In this document: positions 1-7,504 of the stretch, in pieces
How positions within the stretch are numbered: position 1 is the stretch's first letter
How the letters are laid out: each line of letters opens with the position of its first letter
Source of the DNA: Oscillibacter sp.
GTDB taxonomy: Bacteria; Bacillota; Clostridia; Oscillospirales; Oscillospiraceae
Assembly: GCA_017447005.1 (NCBI GenBank)
Contig: JAFSOM010000472.1
Coordinates: 1 to 10,497, forward strand
Direction of reading: 5' to 3'
Length of the DNA stretch: 10,497 nt
Notes under the pieces: generated by a model
Databases searched by the model: none
What the model was told of the DNA's origin: nothing
The model's input: the letters and a program-made list of their open reading frames with translations, nothing else
Program-made: the position numbers and the translations under genes

Positions 1-41
1 GGAAAAGAACAACATGACGGAATGACATATTCTGGAAATTC

Positions 42-70
42 AAATGCCTGTAGGGGCATTTTGCGCTTTT
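42..70 (+). terminator. Possible Rho-independent terminator of a gene left of the window
   Basis: AAATGCC (42-48) pairs with GGCATTT (55-61) around a six-base loop, giving a 7-bp stem. It is followed by TGCG and then a short T run (66-70). The stem is short and AT-rich on its outer side, and the T run is not directly adjacent, so this is a weak candidate. It would make sense as the end of a plus-strand gene lying outside the window. Confidence 0.35.
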
Positions 71-202
71 TCAGGCTCTTTTCGTCCTGTTCGCTATTTT
101 GCCCCCTTTTTGGTACACGCCGTAATCTTTGAATCTTTGTCGCAATCCCGGGAAGTTTTCGTGGAAAATTCGCAAGTTTTTATAAGATTGCGCTGTCAGG
201 TT

Positions 203-231
203 TCCCCTTCCCCCGGAACGGGGGAAGGGGA
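203..231. repeat. GC-rich perfect palindrome, probable dispersed intergenic repeat
   Basis: The arm 203-215 (pyrimidine-rich, four C, two T, five C at its core) is perfectly complementary to 219-231, giving a 13-bp stem with a GAA loop. The stem is followed by an ordered GC-rich tail, ACGCGTAGCGCCGGACGAGG (231-250), rather than a T run, so it is not a normal intrinsic terminator. A strong short palindrome with a fixed flanking tail in an intergenic space resembles REP-like dispersed elements. No second copy occurs in this window, so the repeat status is inferred. Confidence 0.5.
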
Positions 232-317
232 CGCGTAGCGCCGGACGAGGGCGAAAATAGCGACTTGCCAACGATTGCTACACGCATACGACATTTACGA
301 CGTTGTTAAAATCCTTC

Positions 318-346
318 TTGACTTTCAGAAGTTTTTTCAGTAAAAT
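318..346 (+). promoter_or_regulatory. Sigma70-type promoter of the mod-res operon
   Basis: TTGACT (318-323) and TAAAAT (341-346) each differ from the -35 and -10 consensus by one base and are separated by exactly 17 bases. The spacer is AT-rich with a T run. Transcription would start near 353, giving a leader of about 100 nt before the mod start at 457. No obvious operator or controller-protein site is visible around it, consistent with Type III systems, which usually lack a C protein. This is the best-matching promoter I found in the window. Confidence 0.75.
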
Positions 347-456
347 ATGACACGCCTATTTGAAAGATTCAGCGGCAGTCTTGATGGAATATCCGTTCAT
401 GTAACATTCGCCGGAGAGATTGCCGCATATCACAGAACAGACAGGAGGCGTCACGA

Positions 457-3015
457 ATGCCGCGCCAGAAGAACGCAGTCCCCGACGCGGACGCCGCAAA
501 AATGCGCGACGTGGAAGCGTACACGCACGACGATAAAACGCGGACGAACAATCCGCCTGTGGGCATGGCCAAACACGACACCGCCGCCGAAAAAATCAAG
601 ACGTATCAGTTTGACCCGCACCTTGACCCGGCGTTACAGTGGGCGGGAAAAGCGGAGGGCATGAGCTTTGACGTGCCCACATCGTCTATCCACATTCACG
701 AATCCATCAAGCCGCACAGTATCATTGCGCGTGTGATGAAAGAGTATTCGGAGACGGAGGAAGGACAGCTTCCCGCGCAAATCGGCCTGTTCGCGCCGGA
801 AACCCCGGCGGAACGTATGCGCCGACGCCGGGAGGCCATTGAGTTTTACCAGCACGGCGTAAGCTGGACGAACCGTCTGATTGCCGGGGACAGTCTGGTG
901 ATTATGAACTCCCTGCTGGAAAAGGAAGGCATGGCGGGACAGGTTCAAATGGTCTACATTGACCCGCCGTATGGCATTAAGTACGGCTCGAATTTTCAGC
1001 CGTTCGTAAACCAGCGGGACGTGAAAGACCGCAAGGACGAGGACTTGACGCAGGAACCGGAAACAATTAAAGCGTTCCGGGACACTTGGGAACTCGGCAT
1101 ACACTCGTATTTGAGCTATCTCCGCAACCGCTTGTTACTGGCGCGGGAACTGCTTTCTGAAAGCGGGAGCGTCTTTGTGCAAATCAGTGATGAAAATGTC
1201 CATCATGTGCGGGAATTGTGCGACGAGGTTTTTGGAACAGGCAACTTTGTCAGTCAAATCTTTCTGAAAAAGACGACTGGTGCCGGCGCTCCGGCTGACT
1301 TGCTTACCCCTGCGGCAGTGGGCGATTATGTAATTTGGTATGCCAAGAAATTGGACAGCTTAAAATATCGGAGATTTTTTATCGAAAAGAACGTAGCGTA
1401 TGACGTAAAGTATAGAAATTTGCGTTTGGCGAATGGAACTAAAATTTCCATTGCTGATTATAATGAACAAAATCATACAGATATACGCCTAAACTCTCTT
1501 CCGAACGGTGTTAAAGCCTACAGACTGGATAACTTGACCTCTCAATCGGGCGGAGAAAACGCAAGATTTCCTGTTGAGTTTGAAGGTTCGACATATCAAA
1601 TTATAAAGGGCAGTTGGAAAACCAGCGCGGAGGGAATGCAAAGATTAATTGCGCAAGGACGGGTAAGCCGGGAGGGAAATTCTTTGGCTTATGTCCGCTA
1701 TTTTGATGATTTTCCCTATATAGCCATGAATAATTTATGGGAAAATATAGGCGGAATCCAAAGCAGGGCAGACCCCAAAGTTTATGTTGTTCAAACTGCA
1801 ACGGAAGTTATCAAGCGTTGTATGCTGATGACGACCGACCCCGGCGACCTTGTTCTTGACATTACCTGCGGGAGCGGTACCACAGCCTACGTCGCCGAAC
1901 AGTGGGGACGCCGCTGGATTACCTGCGATACGTCCCGCGTCGCTATCGCCCTTGCCAAACAGCGCCTTTTGACCGCCACTTATGATTACTATAAACTTGC
2001 GCGTCCGGCGGAGGGCGTCGGCGGCGGGTTCGTCTATAAGACCGTCCCCCATATCACGCTGAAATCCATCGCCAACAACGAGCCGCCCGCCACGGAAACC
2101 CTCTATGACCAGCCGGAGATTGACAAAAGCAAAGTCCGCATTACGGGGCCGTTCACGGTGGAGGCTTTGCCCGCGCCTGTTGTAAAGCCGCTGGACGAAA
2201 TCGCCGACTGGGATGAAAATTCCGGCGCGAAACAGTCCGACTGGCGCGAACAGTTGAGGGCGACCGGAATTTTGGGGCGGAACGGAGTGAAACTGACGTT
2301 CAGCCGCGTGGAATCGCTGTCCGGTACGCGTTTCCTGCAAGCCGAGGCGGAGACAAAAGAAGATACGCCCCGCCGCGCCGTGGTATGTTTCGGCGGCGAG
2401 ACGAAGCCGCTTGATTCCCGTATGGTAGAGCTTGCGCTGGACGAGGCGGAGACGTTGCGCCCCGCGCCGAAACTGCTGATTTTCGCGGCGTTCCAGTTCG
2501 ACCCGGAGGCGGCGCGGCTGATTGAGGAAACCGTCTGGCCCGGCATGACCCTGTTGAAAGTCCAGATGAACACCGACCTCATGACGGACGACCTGAAAAA
2601 GAAACGCTCTTCCGACCAGTCTTTCTGGCTTGTCGGACAGCCCGACGTGGAACTGATTCCTGACAAGAGAAGCAAGACGCTCTACAAAGTCCGCGTCAAC
2701 GGCTTTGACTACTACAACGTAAAAACCGGGCGCGTGGAATCCGGCGGCGTATCGAAAATTGCGATGTGGGCGCTGGATACCAGTTACGACGGGATGTGCA
2801 TGGAGCCGGACCAAGTGTTTTTCCCGATGGGCGGCAAAAAGGACGGCTGGAATAAGCTGGCGAAAACCCTGCGGACGGAAATTAACCCGGAACTCATCGA
2901 AAAATACGCGGGCAACGAATCCCTCCCCTTCCACGCGCAACCCAATTCCCAAATCGCCGTGAAGATTATCGACGACCGGGGAATCGAAAGCCTGAAAGTA
3001 ATTCGGATTACGTGA
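457..3015 (+). CDS. mod: Type III restriction-modification system methyltransferase subunit (Mod)
   Basis: The product is a site-specific adenine-N6 DNA methyltransferase that recognises the target site for the whole Type III complex, protects host DNA and guides Res. The 852-aa protein has the beta-class motif order: catalytic motif IV DPPY at residues 169-172 comes before the S-adenosylmethionine motif, LDITCGSGTT at about 467-476. The segment between them (about 265-450) should hold the target recognition domain. The 320 residues after motif I form a long C-terminal extension, making this longer than classical Mods such as EcoP15I (about 640 aa). The ATG at 457 follows AGGAGG (443-448) at 8 nt spacing, and the sigma70-type promoter lies about 110 nt upstream. 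Bases of about 1260-1800 are strikingly AT-rich compared with the rest of the gene, suggesting exchange of the recognition domain. No simple-sequence repeat that could drive phase variation is visible. The gene is intact and followed by res. Confidence 0.93.
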   Translation: MPRQKNAVPDADAAKMRDVEAYTHDDKTRTNNPPVGMAKHDTAAEKIKTYQFDPHLDPALQWAGKAEGMSFDVPTSSIHIHESIKPHSIIARVMKEYSETEEGQLPAQIGLFAPETPAERMRRRREAIEFYQHGVSWTNRLIAGDSLVIMNSLLEKEGMAGQVQMVYIDPPYGIKYGSNFQPFVNQRDVKDRKDEDLTQEPETIKAFRDTWELGIHSYLSYLRNRLLLARELLSESGSVFVQISDENVHHVRELCDEVFGTGNFVSQIFLKKTTGAGAPADLLTPAAVGDYVIWYAKKLDSLKYRRFFIEKNVAYDVKYRNLRLANGTKISIADYNEQNHTDIRLNSLPNGVKAYRLDNLTSQSGGENARFPVEFEGSTYQIIKGSWKTSAEGMQRLIAQGRVSREGNSLAYVRYFDDFPYIAMNNLWENIGGIQSRADPKVYVVQTATEVIKRCMLMTTDPGDLVLDITCGSGTTAYVAEQWGRRWITCDTSRVAIALAKQRLLTATYDYYKLARPAEGVGGGFVYKTVPHITLKSIANNEPPATETLYDQPEIDKSKVRITGPFTVEALPAPVVKPLDEIADWDENSGAKQSDWREQLRATGILGRNGVKLTFSRVESLSGTRFLQAEAETKEDTPRRAVVCFGGETKPLDSRMVELALDEAETLRPAPKLLIFAAFQFDPEAARLIEETVWPGMTLLKVQMNTDLMTDDLKKKRSSDQSFWLVGQPDVELIPDKRSKTLYKVRVNGFDYYNVKTGRVESGGVSKIAMWALDTSYDGMCMEPDQVFFPMGGKKDGWNKLAKTLRTEINPELIEKYAGNESLPFHAQPNSQIAVKIIDDRGIESLKVIRIT

Positions 3016-3049
3016 GGAGGCTTTGGTGACGGACTATGAATGGAATTGA
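3013..3049 (+). promoter_or_regulatory. mod-res intercistronic translation-initiation region with an overlapping seven-codon minicistron
   Basis: A consensus AGGAGG (3015-3020) overlaps the mod stop codon, but it lies 15 nt from the res ATG (3036), longer than the usual spacing. A GTG at 3026 sits at the ideal 5-nt spacing. It opens a seven-codon frame that ends at TGA 3047-3049, overlapping the first codons of res in another frame. The in-frame TGA at 3027-3029 rules out any earlier res start. Initiation at GTG 3026 would therefore compete with res or couple to it. That would keep Res low relative to Mod, which is desirable in a restriction system. The bases are seen directly; the regulatory role is inference. 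Confidence 0.45.
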
Positions 3050-5774
3050 CCAGTTAATCATCAACTCCGCCTTTCGGGAGCCGGAGCGCCACTGGAAATA
3101 CGACCTGAACGGACAGAAATTCGTACAGGCGGAGGGACGCCGCCCCGCCGGATACTTTATCGCCGGACAGGGTTCCAATCAGTATAACGACATCGGGCAG
3201 TTTATAGAACTTCCGTTGGTGAATTTGATTCGTCCTCGCGTCAAGGCGTGGCGCGAGGCGGGCTATCCCGGCGTCACGGGCGTGACAAGGAAACTGCTGG
3301 AACACTGGAACGACAGCGAAGCGCGGCAATACCAGTTTTTCTTCTGTCAGATGGACGCTATGGAAACTCTGATTTGGCTGACGGAGGCCCCGGCGGCGGA
3401 CCGCGTAGGCGTGGACATCCCCGGAGACGGCGGACTGTTCCGGCGCATTTGCACGAAACTCTGTACAGGCGGCGGAAAAACGACGGTTATGGCGATGTTG
3501 ATTGCGTGGATGGCGTGCAATAAGGTCAGCTATCCGCAGGACAAGCGCTTCTCGAAATACGTTTTCATTGTCGCGCCCGGCTTGACTGTACGCAACCGCT
3601 TGCAGGTTTTGCGAACGGGCGGAGAGGATAACTATTACACGCAGTTCAACGTGGTTCCGGTTGGCCTGATGGACAAACTGCGTCAGGGAAAAGTGGTCAT
3701 TACAAACTGGCAGTCGCTGGCATGGGATAGCGAGGAGGCGTTGCAAAAACGTAAAAGCGTGGATAAGCGGGGCGCGAAAAGCGATGAAGCCTATGCGCGT
3801 GAAGTTTTGGGGGAATTGGCGTCCGCAAAGAATCTTCTCATTATTAACGATGAAGCCCACCACGCATGGCGAAAGAATCCGGATAACAAAGCGCGAACCC
3901 GTGAACAGAAAGAGGCGGAGCGGGAAGCGACGGTCTGGATTAGCGGATTAGACCGCATTCACAAGGCCCGCAATATTTTAACGTGTTATGATTTTTCCGC
4001 AACGCCGTTCGCGCCTTCCGGGAAACGGAACGATGAGGAGGCGCTGTTTGGCTGGATTGTCAGCGATTTTGGCCTGAATGACGGCATTGAATCCGGCCTC
4101 GTGAAAACGCCACGCGTGGTTGTCCGAGATGATGGAATGCCTGACGCGGCGACGTTCCGTTCCCGGCTATACCATATTTACGCTGATGAGGAAGTCAAGG
4201 ACGACATCAATCGTCCCGCTTCCCCGGAAGAGCCGTTGCCCGATTTGTTGCAACAGGCGTATTATCTGCTGGGAAAAGACTGGCAGGCTCTGTATCGCGC
4301 ATGGAAAGACGCGGGACAGGAAATTCCCCCGGTGATGATTACGGTAGCGAACCGGACGGAAACGGCGGCTCGAATCAAGTATGCCTTTGACCACAACCGG
4401 ATTCCCGTACCGGAATTGTGTACGCCGGAGTTCACGATTCATATTGATTCCAAGACTATGGACGAAACAACGGCGGAAACCGGCGCGTCCGGAAGCAAAA
4501 AAGACGCCGCCGCCGTACTGCGGGAAACTGTGGACACAGTCGGTCAAAAGGGGAAACGCGGTGAACAGATTCGTAATGTCATTTCCGTTGGTATGCTCTC
4601 GGAAGGATGGGACGCCCGAACTGTGACGCATATTTTAGGCTTGCGGGCCTTTTCCAGCCAATTACTCTGCGAACAGGTGGTAGGTCGCGGACTGCGGCGC
4701 ACCTCCTACGATTTAGCGCCTGACAGCGCTTTGTTCGCGCCGGAATACGTCAACATCTTTGGCATTCCCTTTTCCTTCCTCCCGCATGAATCCGACGATG
4801 GGGGAAGGCCAACAAAAACTCCGCCCAAAACGCAGATTGAGGCCTTGAAAGAACGAGGGGAATATGAAATTACATGGCCTAATCTTATCCGCATTGACCG
4901 CGAGTTCAAGCCGAAACTTTCCATTGACTTGGATAAAATTGATACGCTGTCTCTGGACGCCGCCAAAACTCGTTTGCGGGCTGACTTGGCTCCCGTCTTG
5001 GATGGGCAAACAGATTTGACAAAGTGTACCGAAATTGACCTGCAAAAGCTGGACGCGCAACTTCGTATGCAACGCATCATCTTTGAATCGTCCTCAGAGG
5101 TATATGACCTGATGAAATCCTCGTGGCAGAATGAGGGAACCCGTTACGCCTTATTCGGACAGGTGATTCATCTTGTGGAAGAATATCTGCGCTCAGGAGC
5201 GATTGTGATTGAGCCGCCGTTGTTCAATACCTCTTCAATACGCAGACGCATTATCTACATGATGAACATGAACAAGATTGTCCAGCATTTGTGGGGATTT
5301 ATCAAACTGGAACAGACGGAACGTATAGTTCCCATCTTCGATACCGGCAAGCGGACACGGTCTACCGCCGATATGCCGACGTGGTTTACCAGCAAGCCCT
5401 GTAATATAACGCAACATTCCCAGATTAGTCATTGCGTTTATGACAGCGCATGGGAATCTTCAGAGAGTTATGTATTGGAGAAAAATCCTCATGTGATTGC
5501 GTGGGCTAAAAACGATCATCTGGGATTTGAGATTCTCTATATCTTTGACGGCGTAGTGCGGAAATATACGCCGGACTTTCTCGTCAAACTGGATAACGGA
5601 AAGACTTTAGTTTTGGAAACCAAAGGACAGGAAAGCGGAAGAGAGCGGGAAAAGCGGAAAGCCCTTGCGGAATGGATTGAGGCGGTCAACAATTGCGGCG
5701 ATTTTGGCGAATGGCATAATGATATTTCGTTTAATATTGCTGATGTGGACGGGATTATTGCAAAATATCTATAG
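3036..5774 (+). CDS. res: Type III restriction endonuclease subunit (Res), BPTD_3080-like DEAH helicase-nuclease
   Basis: The product is the ATP-dependent translocase and nuclease of the Type III system; it needs Mod to find its site. The 912-aa protein shows superfamily 2 helicase motifs in order: Walker A CTGGGKTT (143-150), Walker B/DEAH box NDEAHH (271-276), motif III SATPF (321-325), motif V around GMLSEGWDART (519-529) and motif VI QVVGRGLRR (547-555). A PD-(D/E)XK nuclease site lies near the C-terminus: P846-D847, then E861-T-K863 in LVLETKG. Overall sequence and length match the Res family that NCBI names BPTD_3080, from memory of that family. The P-loop reads GGGKT where relatives usually have GTGKT; the essential glycine, lysine and threonine are kept. 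The gene follows mod by 20 nt in the same operon. The start at 3036 is the first possible in frame. No terminator is visible after the stop, and the next gene is convergent only 21 nt away. Confidence 0.93.
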   Translation: MNGIDQLIINSAFREPERHWKYDLNGQKFVQAEGRRPAGYFIAGQGSNQYNDIGQFIELPLVNLIRPRVKAWREAGYPGVTGVTRKLLEHWNDSEARQYQFFFCQMDAMETLIWLTEAPAADRVGVDIPGDGGLFRRICTKLCTGGGKTTVMAMLIAWMACNKVSYPQDKRFSKYVFIVAPGLTVRNRLQVLRTGGEDNYYTQFNVVPVGLMDKLRQGKVVITNWQSLAWDSEEALQKRKSVDKRGAKSDEAYAREVLGELASAKNLLIINDEAHHAWRKNPDNKARTREQKEAEREATVWISGLDRIHKARNILTCYDFSATPFAPSGKRNDEEALFGWIVSDFGLNDGIESGLVKTPRVVVRDDGMPDAATFRSRLYHIYADEEVKDDINRPASPEEPLPDLLQQAYYLLGKDWQALYRAWKDAGQEIPPVMITVANRTETAARIKYAFDHNRIPVPELCTPEFTIHIDSKTMDETTAETGASGSKKDAAAVLRETVDTVGQKGKRGEQIRNVISVGMLSEGWDARTVTHILGLRAFSSQLLCEQVVGRGLRRTSYDLAPDSALFAPEYVNIFGIPFSFLPHESDDGGRPTKTPPKTQIEALKERGEYEITWPNLIRIDREFKPKLSIDLDKIDTLSLDAAKTRLRADLAPVLDGQTDLTKCTEIDLQKLDAQLRMQRIIFESSSEVYDLMKSSWQNEGTRYALFGQVIHLVEEYLRSGAIVIEPPLFNTSSIRRRIIYMMNMNKIVQHLWGFIKLEQTERIVPIFDTGKRTRSTADMPTWFTSKPCNITQHSQISHCVYDSAWESSESYVLEKNPHVIAWAKNDHLGFEILYIFDGVVRKYTPDFLVKLDNGKTLVLETKGQESGREREKRKALAEWIEAVNNCGDFGEWHNDISFNIADVDGIIAKYL

Positions 5775-5815
5775 AATCCCGCTCTTCCAACTTTGCTAAA
5801 ATCCTCCTAAACCAC

Positions 5816-5850
5816 TGGACTGTCCACTTATGCGGTTAGTCGAACGAATC
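5816..5850. repeat. Left copy of a weakly similar sequence at the edge of the minus-strand block
   Basis: Bases 5826-5850 resemble 10371-10393 in the same orientation: A(C/G)TTA(T/A)GCGG, a two-base length difference, then AGTCGAA followed shortly by GAA. Just outside is a small palindrome, TGGAC-T-GTCCA (5816-5826). The homology of the ferredoxin-type reductase relic stops at about 5856, right next to this sequence. It may be the scar of a dispersed repeat or mobile element. The match is short and could be chance. Confidence 0.25.
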
Positions 5851-5855
5851 AGAAA

Positions 5856-6428
5856 TGCGGTGAACGTACCGGAAATGCCGATGTCATTCGGACAGACTTT
5901 CGCACAGTAGTTGCAGGTCATGCAGGGAATCAGAGGAATGGCCCGCAAAGCCTCCTGCGCTTTGGCAATCGTTTCGCTCTGCGCTTGCGTCAGCCCGGTA
6001 AAGTCCCGCATGGCGGACAGGTTGTCCTCCATCTGCGCCAGACCGCTCATGCCGGACAGCGCGGTAATGACGCCGGGAAGGTTCGCGGCGAAACGGACAG
6101 CCCATGACGCCGGGGACGATTCCGGCTCCGCCTCACGGAGAATTTCCGTCACGCTGTCCGGCGGATTGGTCAGCATTCCGCCCTTGACCGGCTCCATAAT
6201 CACGACGGACTTTCCGTGTTTCCGGGCGACCTCGTAACAGCCGCGTGACTGAATCGCGGGATTTTCCCAGTCCGCGTAGTTGATTTGAAGCTGTACGAAC
6301 TCCGCTTCCGGATGTTTGGTGAGAATCTCGTCAAGTTCCTCCGGAGTGAAATGGTTGGTATCGCACTTGCCCGACAGCGCGCCTTGTTCCAGCGCCATAT
6401 AGGCAAAGAAATAAACGTCGTTTTCCGT
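5856..6428 (-). pseudogene. Mosaic relic of two aldo/keto reductases, including a ferredoxin-type C-terminal half
   Basis: Directly after the TGA of the intact reductase, and in the same frame, the sequence reads TENDVYFFAYMALEQGALSG onwards (6428-6348). This is an internal piece of one aldo/keto reductase type with no start codon or ribosome binding site. It then joins, still in frame, the C-terminal half of a different aldo/keto reductase that carries a ferredoxin-like tail (6347-5856). Recognisable blocks are FVQLQINYADWENPAIQSR, VVIMEPVKGG, SPASWAVRFAANLPGV and the cluster motif CMTCNYCAKVCP. Its four cysteines can bind one [4Fe-4S] cluster. Members of this family normally have an N-terminal TIM-barrel half and a second cysteine motif; both are missing. 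The frame stays open to a stop at 5796 through unrelated sequence. The ATG at 6398 could start a 200-aa product, but it has no Shine-Dalgarno sequence. I read this as debris from deletions in a reductase cluster, not a working enzyme. Confidence 0.75.
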
Positions 6429-7466
6429 TCAAATCTTCTGGTCGCCGGTACTCCAGACGTGCTTTTCCTTCGCGTTCGCGGGCTTGTTCTGCGCCATGAC
6501 GCCCGCAAGCGGGTGCGGAACATACGGCTCTTCCAGAATCCGCGCTTCCTCATCCGTCAATTCCAAATCCGTCGCCTTGACCGCGCCCTCAATATGGTAA
6601 AGTTTCGTCGCGCCGACGACGGGAGCCGTCACTTTCCTCAGAAGCCACGCAAGCGAAACTTCCGTCATGCTGACGCCGCGTTTCTCCGCGATTTCCTCCA
6701 CGCGCCGGATAATGAGCGCGTCCTGTTCTTTGGTCGCGTCGTATTTGAATTTGGCGTAATTGTCTTCCCGCGCCCGTTTCGTATCCTCTCCCGGACGCCG
6801 CGACAGCCGCCCGGACGCCAGCGCGCTGTAGGGCGTCAGGGCGATATTGTCCTCCGCGCAGAGAGGAACCATCTCCCGTTCCTCCTCACGGAAAAGCAGG
6901 TTGTAATGTCCCTGAATGGAAACAAATTTGGAAAATCCCTCTTTTTCCGCAAGGGCGTTCGCCTTGGCCAGTTGCCACGCGAAACAGTTGGAAATGCCGA
7001 TATAGCGGGCTTTTCCGGCTTTTACCGCACGGTTCAAACCGTCCAGAATGTCATAAACCGGCGTCTGCCAGTCCCACATATGATAAATATAGAGGTCAAT
7101 ATAATCCATGCCCAGATTTTTCAGGCTCGCGTTTATCATGTTCTCAATGTGCTGTTGTCCCGTGATTCCCGCCTCTATTTCCTCCTGCGTCCGGGGAAGA
7201 AACTTTGTCGCCACGACCACTTCCTCCCGCTTTGCGAAATCCCGCAGGGCGCGGCCTACGTACTGTTCGCTCGTGCCGCTCTGGTAGGCAATCGCCGTAT
7301 CATAGAAGTTGACGCCCAGTTCCAGTCCGCGCCGGATAATTTCGCGGGTACGCTCCTCGTCAATCGTCCACGAATGCTGTCCGCGGCTCGAATCGCCGAA
7401 CCCCATACAGCCCATGCAGATACGGGAGACGTTCAAATCCGAATTGCCAAGTTTCGCGTATTTCAT
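6429..7466 (-). CDS. Aldo/keto reductase, YajO-like (AKR11/12-type), intact
   Basis: The product is a cytoplasmic NADPH-dependent oxidoreductase of the (beta/alpha)8 aldo/keto reductase superfamily; the substrate cannot be read from sequence. The 345-aa protein has the full catalytic tetrad: D56 and Y61 in NFYDTAIAY, K88 in VVVATK and H129 in LYIYHMWD. Other family blocks are LGNSDLNVSRICMGCMGFG at the N-terminus, KARYIGISN (152-160), the NADP-binding region GHYNL...FREEEREMVPLC (186-203) and VVGATK (283-288). Length and order match E. coli YajO (about 324 aa) plus a short C-terminal tail. An in-frame ATG at 7730 would add 88 residues, but homology begins at the ATG at 7466. That start is preceded by GGAGG at 9 nt, so I chose it. 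A small ORF ends 38 nt upstream, suggesting an operon. Relics of two other reductases begin at the codon after the stop. Confidence 0.9.
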   Translation of the reverse strand: MKYAKLGNSDLNVSRICMGCMGFGDSSRGQHSWTIDEERTREIIRRGLELGVNFYDTAIAYQSGTSEQYVGRALRDFAKREEVVVATKFLPRTQEEIEAGITGQQHIENMINASLKNLGMDYIDLYIYHMWDWQTPVYDILDGLNRAVKAGKARYIGISNCFAWQLAKANALAEKEGFSKFVSIQGHYNLLFREEEREMVPLCAEDNIALTPYSALASGRLSRRPGEDTKRAREDNYAKFKYDATKEQDALIIRRVEEIAEKRGVSMTEVSLAWLLRKVTAPVVGATKLYHIEGAVKATDLELTDEEARILEEPYVPHPLAGVMAQNKPANAKEKHVWSTGDQKI

Positions 7467-7504
7467 CCTGTCATTCCTCCATTTCCATATCAAAAGCAAA
7501 AGCG

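Larger units (their letters stand above)
1..456. other. Non-coding left flank upstream of the restriction-modification operon
   Basis: I see no convincing gene in these 456 bases. Short open frames exist on both strands, but they lack ribosome binding sites and have translations of low complexity or dominated by the palindrome at 203-231. The stretch holds a terminator-like hairpin (42-70), a GC-rich palindrome (203-231) and the promoter for the mod-res operon (318-346). The predicted operon leader runs from about 353 to 456, roughly 100 nt, and shows no strong secondary structure by eye. The first 30 bases contain a short motif (ATGACGGAATGACA, 14-27) of the kind often seen in dispersed intergenic repeats, but one copy is not enough to call it. 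Confidence 0.7.

Noticed and set aside
1..10. The 10-base GGAAAAGAAC occurs at 1-10 and again at 10465-10474
   Set aside because: A shared 10-mer is expected many times by chance in 10 kb and the window ends are arbitrary, so this is no evidence of flanking repeats.
44..238. Open frame of 64 codons on the plus strand in the left flank
   Set aside because: There is no ribosome binding site, it overlaps the hairpin at 42-61, and its C-terminal part is simply the translated palindrome at 203-231.
347..664. Open frame of 105 codons overlapping the start of mod
   Set aside because: Its ATG lies inside the promoter -10 region, it has no ribosome binding site, and most of it is mod read in another frame, giving an Arg/Thr-rich translation.
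1735..2952. Long minus-strand frame of 405 codons opposite mod
   Set aside because: It is the antisense shadow of a clearly homologous gene in GC-rich DNA, without recognisable motifs or a ribosome binding site.
457..3015. Phase-variable repeat tract in mod
   Set aside because: Phase-variable Type III mod genes carry tandem short repeats; I looked through the gene and saw none.
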